Assembly (NCBI GenBank): GCA_905183005.1 | Contig: CAJJDO010000007.1 | Span: 434,001 to 498,000 of the forward strand | Direction: 5' to 3' | Source of the DNA: Paramecium pentaurelia | Lineage: Eukaryota > Ciliophora > Oligohymenophorea > Peniculida > Parameciidae | DNA: 64,000 nt | Part shown: one piece after another, positions 47,728 to 58,471 of the stretch | Numbering within the stretch: the first letter of the stretch is position 1 | How the letters are laid out: every line of letters starts with the position of its first letter | Notes under the pieces: model-generated | Told to the model about the DNA's origin: nothing | Database searches by the model: none | What the model saw: only the letters and a program-made list of their open reading frames with translations | Position numbers and translations under genes: made by a program

Positions 47728-48546
47728 ATGATAAATTTAATCTCAATCATATAAATTGTCATATTTAATGTATTAGGAGCTCTCATTGCTAAATACTAAT
47801 GCGATTGTTCATTATTTTTAGAAGAAACAGTTTGTTTAGGATTAGACACTTGTGATTGGTTTAATGATCTATGTATTTAAAAAGATTGTTCTAATATTGA
47901 TGAAACTGAATGTGATTTAATTGGAAAGTGTAGTCTTAATCCTAAAGGAAAATGTGAAGCTACTCAATTTTGTAAAGAATATTAAGTCAAAGATTAAATA
48001 GATTGCATGATAAAAAAAGGAAATTGTGCTGCTGATAATAAAACAAATACTGCTGGATTTTATTAATGTAAAAATTATATTTCCGTTGATTGTAATTCAT
48101 TAGCACCTGAAAATTGTACTAATAATTATGAAGATGGCGAAACTTTTTGCTGGCTAAATTCAACTAAATAATGCTAAAGCTATAGCATTAATTCTTGTGA
48201 AGGATTACCGTTAGATATCTGTGATAAATTAAATTGTAAAAACTCAAATGGGATATGTTCATCCTTTAAATGTTCTGATATAACATCTTAAGATTTGTGT
48301 ACATATGTAAAAGATGGTTATTGGGGAGTATTGACACTTTGTTAATGGAAAGAAGATTCAACTCCAAAATGTATTGATAGAACAGAAACCAATGATTTTA
48401 CTAATGAAACATGTTCTAAGTTGACAGATGGTAGATATTATTGGAAAAATGAATCTTGTGTATCATGTCCAAAAAATTTTGAAGATAGTCCTAATTCCTC
48501 GTTTTATTTAATTCTCAACTTAATTTTTATTTTGAATTAATTATGA
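47728..48546 (+). CDS. Cysteine-rich secreted or surface protein, possibly GPI-anchored
   Basis: 272 residues without introns. It begins with a hydrophobic signal peptide (MINLISIIQIVIFNVLGALI). About 30 cysteines follow, in repeats of the type CxxxxxxxCxxxxxC (for example CLGLDTCDWFNDLC and CDLIGKCSLNPKGKC). The C-terminus, SPNSSFYLILNLIFILN, is small residues followed by a hydrophobic tail, as at GPI attachment sites. Paramecium surface antigens are GPI-anchored and cysteine-rich, but this one is far smaller than an immobilisation antigen. Its function is unknown. Confidence 0.72.
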
Positions 48547-48698
48547 AATTTTAATACCATATATCAAGATTTACATTAACATAAGAATTTATATATATAG
48601 TAATAATTATAATATAACATTTTTGGATTTTGATCTTCAACTTTATTATATTTATATATAATAAATAAATATTTTTTTTTAGAATTACTAAGGAAAGA

Positions 48699-49133
48699 AT
48701 GTAATTTGAAAAATAAATAGATAATATTTTGAAGAAAGAGATTTATAATTCAAAATCCAGTATAAATCTTAACTTCTACAAAGAAATAGAAAAATCAATA
48801 GATTCTTAATGGAAAATAAATTAAAATTAATGTGTAAATAATTAAGAAATATATCATAAATAAAATTAAAAAAATTATTTTATACTTTTAATGGATATAA
48901 TGTTTTTCTATCTTCTATCATTAATAATAATACTTATATTTTTAATTATGGTATTTAGAGATTTATGTTTTACATTTTCAATTTTCTTTTATAGATATAT
49001 ACATCATTTTTATTTTTGGATTAATGTAGTATATATTTCTGATTTTAAATTCTAAGAATTATCCAAAAGTTAGAATGTTTTATCAAATTTAATTAATTAG
49101 GTAGTAGTATATTAGTAAATACACTCAATCTGA
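48699..49133 (+). CDS. Hypothetical small membrane protein
   Basis: An open frame of 144 codons from ATG to TGA. A charged N-terminal third (EKQIDNILKKEIYNS) is followed by one or two long hydrophobic segments (FFYLLSLIIILIFLIMVF) and a polar end. No family recognised. An ORF of this length can arise by chance in this code, so support is weak. Confidence 0.32.
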
Positions 49134-49172
49134 AATTGGATAAATTATTATAAAATACCAAACTCTTATAAA

Positions 49173-50839
49173 ATGGATTCAATTGACTATTAAGAAGCTA
49201 AATTCAAATTTTAAGGTGTTCGTAAACACTTTTTTAAGGATGTCAATTATCATATAACAGTGTTTGATGATATGGTAACAATGGGAACAGTAGAAAATTA
49301 ATCTAAATATTATAGACTTCAGATTGCCAAAACCCAAAATACAGAATAAAGTTGAATCTTGAGACAAAAATAAATTGGGAGTTGCGAAAGAATAAAACAG
49401 AACTTGATTTCTTTGAATTTGATCATTAAAATAAAAGAAAGGCTGTTCATGCCTAACCAAAGGATTTATATAAGTACAGTTAATTCTATAATTAAGATTC
49501 AAAGAACTAATAGCAGGAAGAGTAACTTTTGAAGGCATTGGTGATTTATTCTAGCCATTATATCAGATAGGAAAAGGAAGTTCTGCAAAAGTATAGTTTT
49601 TTTGCTTATTTCTAGGTATATAGTGCAAGAAGTGCTTTAGATCAAAGTATTTATGCAGTAAAAGCTATAGAAAAAGCATTTCTTAAAATATCAGAGAATG
49701 GGAATGGATTAGTAATAATATTTAACATATTTAGCGAGCATTTTAATCAGAAGTTCAAATTCTTAGAGCATTATAATAAAATGAAAATAATTTTCTTGCT
49801 TTTAAAGAAATATATGAGGGGGACAACACATTATATGTAGTTACATAATATTTAGAAGGACTGAGTCTTAGTGAAGAATTAGAAAAAGCAAAAGTATAAT
49901 TAAATATAAAGAATAGATTTTGCCTAATAGAAGACTACCAATAAATAGTATAAAGACAATTATGAGAAAACTTTTAAGTAATTTAAAAATTTTACATTCT
50001 CATCGAGTATTTAATTAATATAACGTTTAAGATTATTCATAGAGATTTAAAACCAGATAATCTAATGTTTTCTAGAAAGAATGATTACTCATCTTTAGTT
50101 CTAGTTGATTTTGGACTTGCCACTTCAGAACTTCTAGATAAGTAACAATATATATATATTATTAGATATTTATTTCCCAAATGTGGAACTCCAGGTTATG
50201 TAGCCCCTGAGATATTGACTTCTAGACAAGACTAAAGATATAATTGTAAAGTAGATATATTTTCTGCTGGATGCATTTTCTATAAATTGCTCACTGGACA
50301 TAGTTTATTTATTGGATCAAATTTTGATGAAGTTTTAAACTCAAATAAAACATGTTATATTGATTTAGATTTACCGATTGATGGTATTTATATAACAGAG
50401 CAATCATTAGTAAATATATTTATTATTTTAGGATATTTTGAAAAAGATGCTAAACAAAAATCCTAAAATCAGGATCAGTGCCAATTAGGCATTATCCCAT
50501 TCATTTTTTGATTATAATAGTGATTTTAGCACTTAAGCTATATAATCAACTTGTTAAAATATGGCAAAAAATGCAATATATTAATTAAATTTAGCAGAAT
50601 CTGAATCTAGATACAATAGTTAAAATGAAATTAACGATGAATAATAATAGAATTCTAAAATTAATGATATAAAAAGATACTCATTAATGAATGAGATACC
50701 TCTTTCAGCAAAAAGAGGCAGTGGATTATTTTCGAGCACATTTTATCAAAAGGATCCTTTGTCAGCCATAAAAACAATAAAGATACCAAATGAAACATCT
50801 CAACCACTTAAATTAAGCAATCATCTTTCACCTTCTTGA
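49173..50839 (+). CDS. PH-domain-containing CaMK-like protein kinase
   Basis: About 491 residues with eight introns (26, 23, 25, 23, 23, 25, 24 and 22 nt), the most split gene here; the spliced length is an exact multiple of three. The N-terminal 110 residues (GVRKHFFKDVNYHITVF, then IKLNLETKINWELRKNKTEL and GRVTFEGIGDLFQ) look like a PH-type fold placed directly before the kinase. Kinase motifs are YQIGKGSSAKVYSAR, YAVKAIEK, IIHRDLKPDNLMF, VDFGLA, and KCGTPGYVAPEIL. The C-terminal tail is Ser/Asn/Gln rich. The PH assignment is inferred from spacing and pattern, as in PH-kinase proteins of ciliates and in Akt. The activating signal is unknown. Confidence 0.78.
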
Positions 50840-51361
50840 TTTTGATTCTTAATCTTTTTTAATAATATTATCCAAAATGATATTTCAATTATAGATAACA
50901 AATTTTTTTATAATCTATTCTTTATTATTCTTATTAATTTTGTTATTTATCTCTTTATTGTAACTTAAGTCTTCTAATATTAAGTTGAAATTTGTTTATG
51001 AATAACTTCTTATATAATTTATTAAAATGTACTGTATAATATTGTATAATATCTTCTTTCAATAAAGATAACACTTTTGTTTTTAAAATATTTTAGAAAT
51101 TTATAGTTTATTCTCATATCTCATAAATATTTTGAATTTGTATTAAAGGATTATTTCCTTTTTATTTTTTTCATATTTTCTTTAAATTCATTCAAAGAAT
51201 TAATAAAATGAATGTAAATCTTTGATATGATCATTTTTGAATTCTAAAATAATTCATAATTTATTAAGTCATTATGAAATTAATAATAAAATGAATAATT
51301 TTCCTGGTGATATTTGGCATATTAAAGGTTCAGCTTTGTTATTCAAACATAAAAATAAAAA
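50840..51361. other. AT-rich intergenic spacer
   Basis: No gene seen. A short ATG-started frame just upstream of the chromodomain gene ends at TGA and is not in its frame. Confidence 0.5.
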
Positions 51362-52308
51362 ATGATGAAAGAACCTGAGAAGATCATAAAAAAACAACAT
51401 ATAAATGGATAACTTAAATATTAAGTGAAATGGAAAGGTTTTGATGAAACAACTTGGGAAGTAGAAGAAAATGTAAAAAAGTACAAAGAGTTAATTGAAG
51501 ATTTTAACTATTTCTGTTTGACTGGAGATAGATATGATGATAAGAAACTTGATGAAATAAGATAAATTACAGCATAAGCTCAACCAAGAACTGCAATAAA
51601 AAGAGTAGCTGGACCTAGACCTCCTGATCCTAATAAAAAGGATAAAAAAATAGATAAAATAGATTAAAAATATTCAGAAATTAGTGAAACTTTATCTTAA
51701 AGTCAACTTGAAAATGGTAATAATAACAATATTCAATTTTCATCTAATACTAATAACAACACACAAAATAATAATGAGAATTCAATTTCTAATATCTCCA
51801 ATTAAAATAATGTAGTTTCAAATTTATAAACAGCATTGATTGTCAATATACATTAATAGAATCACAAAACTAGTAGTATAATCTCATTAAAATAACAGGA
51901 ATTAACTTAGTAAATAATATTTTTCTATTTTTTTTTAGAAAAGTAACATAACACTATGCAAATTAAGATGACAAATTAGCCATGATTAAATTATAAATAA
52001 CTGAAGATAATTGTGTATTCTAATTATAATGGAAATAAAGATCAGATGGAATAACACCACTTCCAGAATTTTACAGTTATGATTAGTTTAAATTACAGGC
52101 TCCATTATTTTTTATTAAATTTATAGAAACTTGTTTATTGGAATGTTAAACAAATGATAATGATATCAAGTAATGAATCAATATTTAACTTAGATTTGAA
52201 ATAGCAGGAAAGGATTTATCTGAAAAAACTAATTTAATTAAAGGAGCATTATAAAAAAGAGAAGAAAGATCCAAAAAAATAAATGCGTAACCCTTATTGA
52301 TATCTTGA
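51362..52308 (+). CDS. HP1-like protein with chromodomain and chromoshadow domain
   Basis: About 297 residues with two introns (29 and 24 nt, the second containing an in-frame TGA); the spliced length is an exact multiple of three. The chromodomain lies at residues 3-50: EKIIKKQHINGQLKYQVKWK, GFDETTWEVEENV, and ELIEDF. The aromatic and EE positions expected for binding methylated histone H3 are visible. A long Asn/Gln/Ser hinge follows. Then comes a chromoshadow-like region containing LQWKQRSDGITPLPEFYSYD and FFIKFIETCL. HP1 proteins form heterochromatin in the nucleus. In ciliates related proteins (Pdd1 type) act in developmental DNA elimination, which is only a possibility here. Confidence 0.82.
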
Positions 52309-52407
52309 TTTTATGCATATAAAATTATTATAAATTGTTAATATGAATTCTAAAAAGAATTGAATCTCATCCATCAATAGATAAATTAATACATAAATAA
52401 AATATTA

Positions 52408-52975
52408 ATGTACCTAACAACACCCTAAAGATATCCATTATTCAAAGGTGTCCCCAGTTCTCCAGTTATGCCTCGCCCATTCTACTAGGCATCCTCACCT
52501 ACAATGAGTTTCGTAAAACCTTTCGCTTAGTAAAATACTTATCGTCCTCATCCATCTATGCCTTCAAGCTAAAGAGGTCCTATTCCAAATCAAAATCCAT
52601 ATCAAAGAGCATAAACTCCTCAAGCATTAATCACAGGAAAAACTGTACCCTCAAATCCTCCTCCTCAAAGAGTACAAGGAAGTTTACCCAATAATATATT
52701 TACAAAAGGATAGAATCCATAAACATTAATTCCAAATAAACCCTATACTAGAACAATGCCTTAACCTAATAATAAACCACAAAGTGCAATACCAGTATTT
52801 TATTGCAATAATTGATTAGGCTAATCAATAATAAATGATATAATCTTTAAGCAAAGAAAATTAAGACTTAAAAAAGAAATTAGCTGAAAAAGATGTTGAA
52901 TTATAAAAATTGAAGACTAAGGAAGAAGCTTTGGAATAGAAATTTAAAGAATTATAAGATTAATAAAAGAGTTGA
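52408..52975 (+). CDS. Proline-rich protein with C-terminal coiled coil
   Basis: About 180 residues with one 25-nt intron; the spliced length is an exact multiple of three. The first 130 residues are rich in Pro, Ser, Gln and Asn (PLFKGVPSSPVMPRPFYQ) and probably disordered. The last 50 form a charged coiled coil (LKKKLAEKDVELQKLKTKEE). Codon use is less AT-biased than in its neighbours. No family recognised. The stop is 31 bases from the stop of the convergent trichocyst gene. Confidence 0.62.
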
Positions 52976-53006
52976 AATACTTAGGGAAATAATATTTATA
53001 TATTAA

Positions 53007-54017
53007 TCATTCTTATGACCATCTTGCAATTCTATCTAAATTATCATTTAATAATTATTAAGCTTCTTTAACTCTATCCAATATGAATTATCTATAAAAT
53101 CTATATATATATTTTACCTAGAATCATTTCTATCTTACAATTTTTACCCTACTTCTTTTACACCCTCTTTTCCTACACTTAATTCATAATCTTTTTATTC
53201 AAAATGATTTTTTAATTACTAGTATTATCTCTAAGATTCTGAAATAGAACTACATCATTAAAATAAATACGCAGAAATCTCTCCTGTCAATTTATTGTAT
53301 AATCTAATATTTTCTTATTCTTTTGCTTCATCAGCCTCTAAACTAGCAAAAACAGCATTTCTAAGACTTTCTAAAAGATTCAAAATTTTTTCTAATTGTT
53401 CAGTATCTAAATGAGCAGTTATCTACATTTGATTAGCAATATACTTAAGCTAAAACTTCTACATGTTTTCCTCTACCCAATTATTTAATTTCTTCAAGTA
53501 GATTATCCTTTTCAATTAGAGTATGACCTTCTAATGAAAGTTCATGTACTCTCTCAACCAAAAGAGATATTGTTTCGATTATAACATTTTAATTGGCAAG
53601 TCTTTTTTAATATGAATCTTAATCATAAGAGAAGAGATTATCAATTATTTATTGTTATTGATTTAAAACTGATATCTTTTTAGCAGTTGTATCTACAGTT
53701 TCCTTTAATTCTTGTACTTCATTAACTAGACCTTATAATCCAGATTCAAGAGATTATTGTTATTCATTAAAGTATTTTTCATCTTCTGCTTAATCATCAG
53801 CTAAATGTTTTCTTAATTCTTCTACATGATCATTCAAATCTTAAAGAGTTGCTCCTTTTTGAATGAATACTGAAAGTTCTCCAAATAATTTATTTCCAAA
53901 ATCACTTGATTTTGCAAATTGTTCAAATACTTCTTAAAAGGCTGAATGATTTGCTGTTTAAATCATGATGTTATTAGACATTACAATACCTATTAGGCAT
54001 AAAGAAATCAGCTTCAT
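53007..54017 (-). CDS. Trichocyst matrix protein-like secreted coiled-coil protein
   Basis: About 313 residues with three introns (22, 21 and 26 nt); the spliced length is an exact multiple of three. It starts with a signal peptide (MKLISLCLIGIVMS). The rest is acidic, cysteine-poor, heptad-rich coiled coil, for example LQDLNDHVEELRKHLADDQA and LVNEVQELKETVDTTAKKI. The end is LNDNLDRIARWSQE. This matches the precursors of Paramecium trichocyst matrix proteins, which are processed, crystallise in the secretory granule and expand on exocytosis. The family is large. Which subfamily this belongs to, and where it is cleaved, cannot be told here. Confidence 0.75.
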
Positions 54018-54037
54018 ACCCGTTTTTATTTTAAATA
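54018..54037. promoter_or_regulatory. Twenty-base divergent spacer
   Basis: Only 20 bases separate the ATG of the trichocyst protein (minus) from the ATG of the next plus-strand gene. Any shared promoter must overlap one of the coding regions. Confidence 0.5.
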
Positions 54038-54604
54038 ATGATAACTTAAGACAAATTAAATTTCCTTAACACACTTCTAGATTAAGAACTTTAACAATTA
54101 TCTAAAAGTAGTGATTTAAGAGATTTACACAATAAAATATAATCTCTTGAATCTCATATACAACGAAATATAGATAAACAACTTGGTTCATAATAATCAA
54201 TTATTGAAAGGGCATTTCCAACTTTAGGTGTTAAAGATTCAGATGATGATTTCACTCCATTTAAATAAACACAAAGAAAAACTACTCCTATCAAAACTAA
54301 TTCCTCTAAACATAAAAAATAATCCATTGAACATAAAAAAAGTCTAAAGAAAGTATCCCAAGAAAAAATTAATGCTAAAGCTTTGATTCAAGAGAAACAG
54401 AAAAATTCAGAGCTTCAATTAGAAGTTAAATAATTGTCTAAAAAATTAAAAAAAGCCTAAACAACAATTACATAATTAAAATAAGAGTTGTTAGAAAATG
54501 ATAAATATAAGGAAAACTTTCTCAAAAGTGAATCAATCCGATAATAATAAAAAGAGTTAATTTAATGTTTGAAAAAAGAAATTGATCAACTTAAAAGAAA
54601 ATGA
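54038..54604 (+). CDS. Coiled-coil protein, unknown
   Basis: 188 residues without introns. The N-terminal 60 residues are helical (DKLNFLNTLLDQELQQLS). A short Ser/Thr/Pro/Lys linker follows (DDDFTPFKQTQRKTTPIK). The C-terminal half is coiled coil (NSELQLEVKQLSKKLKKAQT). No family recognised. The ATG is the only plausible start, which puts it 20 bases from the divergent trichocyst gene. Confidence 0.62.
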
Positions 54605-54695
54605 AAAGTGATATATTTTAAAATTTACTAATATAAATTTGTAATTCACATAGATTAATAAACTTAATATAAATAGTTTAATATTCTAAGTAGAA

Positions 54696-55865
54696 ATGAT
54701 AACTTTTATTGATTTTGCAATCTTCTTTTTGTTTAATACTCCAAAGCAGCACTTTTTAATTCCAAATATTTTTGAAATAGTATTTTATTTAATTAAGTTA
54801 TTAATTTTGTACATTCCTTGTATTCTAGAACAGTTATATGATGTTAATGTGACCATATATCCAATTTTTAATAGAGCTCAAATCTCATAACTAAAAAATA
54901 ATCTTATTAAAATTATAGATTATTGTGCTCATCGTAAGAAATTCCAACAATCTCAATTAAAGGTATTAAGAAAACTTCAATTTTTTTATTATTCGCCTAT
55001 GCTTCCAATTTGGATTGCCCTTTGATTCAAGAAAATTAAAAGAATAATCAATTATTGTAAATCTTTCACCCTTATACATCATAAAAAAAAAGTTTTAATG
55101 GTTACTATCCTCTTTTTGATTTGTTTAATTAATTTTATTGCTAAAACTCTTTGATCTATTATTAATTCCAAAGAAAATAAAAAACTAGATTTCTTGAATC
55201 CATTAAAATAAATTTTGTTTTTATTATAATTTTTGTTGTAACAAACGAAATCCAATGAAATGTGATACCAAACATTTAAGTCTAAATCATTACTTAATTC
55301 TATATAAATCTAAAATCTTAAAATGAATTAAATTTTCTAAATTATAAATTATGATATACTCTTATAGAGCTAAGCGTTCATTTTATCCATTAATAATGTT
55401 TCCCTACTAATAAAATATTATATCATTAGTAACAATATTTTCAATTCCTTCAAATATTTAATTTAAAATGTTGAAGTGGTTTAGACTCCTAAAAGCATTT
55501 TAGATATGTTCTTTCAAAGTCTCCGTTTTCTAAATCATTTCTCCATGGCCAAACTGAATTATCTAAAAAATATAAGTCTCTATATTTTAAAAAAAAACCC
55601 TGAGTTCAACAAACTTAGATCCAAAATGATGCCCTATTATAAAACTATGAAGAAATTCTTAGATAATTATTTTAGATTTACTTATTTTTCATAATCTAAA
55701 AAAATTATCTTAAATTATAGTTTGAATGATAACCATAAATATTTGGAACAAATTATTTATGAACTAGATATGATGGAAATTTTACTTAATAGAAACATGC
55801 TAATTTTATAATTCTACAATTCTGATAGTATGTTCAGCAATTGGTTTAAATTTTTTCCTTTATGA
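54696..55865 (+). pseudogene. Possible decayed membrane-protein gene (one frame broken by TGAs)
   Basis: One plus-strand frame spans about 390 codons. It is interrupted only by TGA at 55023 and two further TGAs near 55155 and 55263. The pieces are coding-like: a hydrophobic start (MITFIDFAIFFLFN), another hydrophobic block (LMVTILFLICLINFI) and a 180-residue final part from ATG 55323 (for example SKMMPYYKTMKKFLDNYFRF). No intron of normal size removes the TGAs. About six TGAs would be expected by chance, so the evidence is marginal. The 55323-55865 part could be a small gene of its own. Confidence 0.3.
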
Positions 55866-56212
55866 TATTACTTAATGCTTACATCTCAAAAGGAATCTTC
55901 ATTTGATATTTTTTTTGGAAAATGAATTAATTTATTCTAATTGTTAATTTTTAATTTTTAAACATGCAAGACTAAAAGGTAATTATAGTACATTTAGGCT
56001 AATAAGTGTAAAAATAAAAAATTTGAAGAATAATTAGATTCTTTCTTATGATATAACTATTGTATATAAGATAGAATTGGCAGATTTTATATTAAATTAA
56101 ATATTCTCTTACTTATTATTTTTCTTTGTAAATTCTCATTACATATAAATCTTTAAAGATTACAGATACCATTATGTAGATTATCATTTATATAATATAA
56201 ATACTATAGATA
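55866..56212. other. Intergenic spacer before the convergent Crooked-neck gene
   Basis: AT-rich, with no supported coding or RNA feature. Confidence 0.45.
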
Positions 56213-58309
56213 TCAACCATTTCTTTATTCTTATTATTATTTCCATAACTTAGCATTATTTAAGAGCATTCCTAAATTTTTTTATTGAGGATTCTCTTCT
56301 GGAAAAATATAATCATAATATTCCTCATATCCTAAGAATAAATTATAGAAATTTACCAAAGTCTTCACTTTCATCTCCCAATAATTTGATTTTCCTTTTT
56401 TTGATCATTTTAGTAGGCTGTTTATCACTGATTTTCTTTATTTCTTATTCTTCTCCAATTTCGATTTCCATATCTTTCCATTATTCTAACAATATGGCTC
56501 TTTCTTCTTTAAGTTCTGGTTTACCTATATAACATTTCTCTCCTCTCTACATTACAGCTCTAAATCCAGTAATATTCTTAATTGATAATTCAAATTAAGC
56601 ATAACTTATCCAAATTTTGACATGTTTAGATCTTTCAAGCAATTTTTCATACAATTCTCTCACTTTTTCATAATTTTATAACTTTATTTAATTATCAATA
56701 TATGCTCTCCATATAGTTTCTGGCATATTCATTTGATTATTTTACAATGCTAATTCAAAAATCATTTCTGATCTTTCATATTCTTCTAGATCATTTTCAA
56801 ATTCAGCAAATTTAATCCAAGGTATTGGGTTATCTGGAAATATTTCAATAAACCTCTAATATAATATTCTGGCTCTATCAATATTTGCTAATTGTAATTC
56901 AATTTGAATATATTCCTGAAATATTTTAATATTAGGACATATACCAATTGCTAATCCATAAACCTTTCTCATTTTATCAAGATCTTTACTTCTTACTAAT
57001 AATTAAGCATATAAAATCCACAATTTTGAGAATGTAAATTATTGATGTGGAACTAATTGAATAGCTCTTTCAAATATATCAATAGCTTTTTATATATTTT
57101 TTGCTTCTAATTCTTCAAAAACAGCATAATTATACCATAAATAAATGTATCTTCTCCAAAATCTTTTTTCATTACCTGGAGGAACATTCTTGATAGCAGC
57201 TTCAAAAGATTCTCTTATTCTATTAACATCTTTAGTACTCATTTCTAAATTAGCTAAATCAAACCAAGCATCATAATTGTAAGCATTTTAAGAAATCAAT
57301 TCTTTATAAAATATTCTTCTCTTATTAAGAATAATTTAATCAATTTCATCTTTTTCTCCATATTATTTCTCAAATGCTAAGTATTCTTAATATAATTAAT
57401 ATGCTTTATCTTTAGGTATGTTTTTCAATCCAAATCTAAATATTTCTCTTGCTCTTTCATATTCCTTATTTCTTATTTCAAATCTTCCAAAATCTATAAA
57501 ATATTCTTCTTTTAATGCTTCTTATCCTAATTCTTCTAAAGTTCTCTCATAAATATTTCTGGCTGATTCCCAAACTTTTTATTTGATTTCAAATTTTGCT
57601 ACCTTTAAATAAACTTTTAATTTAGGAAATGCTTCCATATATTTATACATAATTTATCTTTGATTCTATCTATCTCCCATTCTTTCTTCAAATTTTAAGA
57701 AAGCCATCCATGCTTTTTCTTCTGGTTTCCATGTCATCCATCTATTAAATATTTCTCTTGCTGCTTAATAATTACCCAATACTTCTTCCATATAAGTATA
57801 CTTAAACCAAAATTAATCAATTCTAGGCATTTGATAAATAGCTCTTTCAAATACATTTCTAGCATGATTAATAAATTTATGTCTCATCTCCATTTCAATA
57901 TATTTCATCCAAACTCCTATATTAGAAGGATCAACTTCTAATGCTCTTTCAAATATAGATCTAGCCCTTCTAAATTCTAACAATCCTTCTTCAAATTAAG
58001 CATATCTAATCCAAATTCCCAAATAGTTCCTTTATCTTCTAACTCTATTTTCAAATAAGATTCTTTTCCTGAATTTATATTCTTATAATTCAGCCTCATC
58101 CATAATTCTTTATTAAGGAGGTCTAATTTCTTTAGTTTGATGGATTTCAGCATCCTATAATAAAAATAATAAATGATATATACTTTCAATAATTGTTCTG
58201 CTGTAATCTATATATCATTGGGTTGATTGTTTTAAATGCCAGGAGGTCTCATTTCAACTAGATTCCTACCTTAAGCATCAACCATAAATTTTTATTCAGC
58301 TATTGACAT
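56213..58309 (-). CDS. CRNKL1: Crooked neck-like pre-mRNA splicing factor (CLF1/Syf3)
   Basis: About 680 residues, the family's usual size, with two introns (29 and 25 nt); the spliced length is an exact multiple of three. It is built of HAT repeats, for example LGIWIRYAQFEEGLLEFRRA, SIFERALEVDPSNIGVWMKY, ARNVFERAIYQMPRIDQFW, and REIFNRWMTWKPEEKAWMAF. The N-terminal ITAEQLLKDAEIHQ and the C-terminal EEYYDYIFPEENPQQKNLGM match CRNKL1. The protein is a scaffold of the Prp19-associated spliceosome. In this genome it would serve splicing of the many tiny introns. Confidence 0.92.
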
Positions 58310-58471
58310 ATTTATATATAAAATTATTAATATTCACTCATTCTTGTAAATAAATTTTGTATTCATATTTGTAATATCAAATTTATAATATAAGGTTGAT
58401 AGGTTGTTGTGTGATAAAATTGTTCATTTCACAGTATTTATTTATTAATATTTAATTACAAATAGCGGGAA

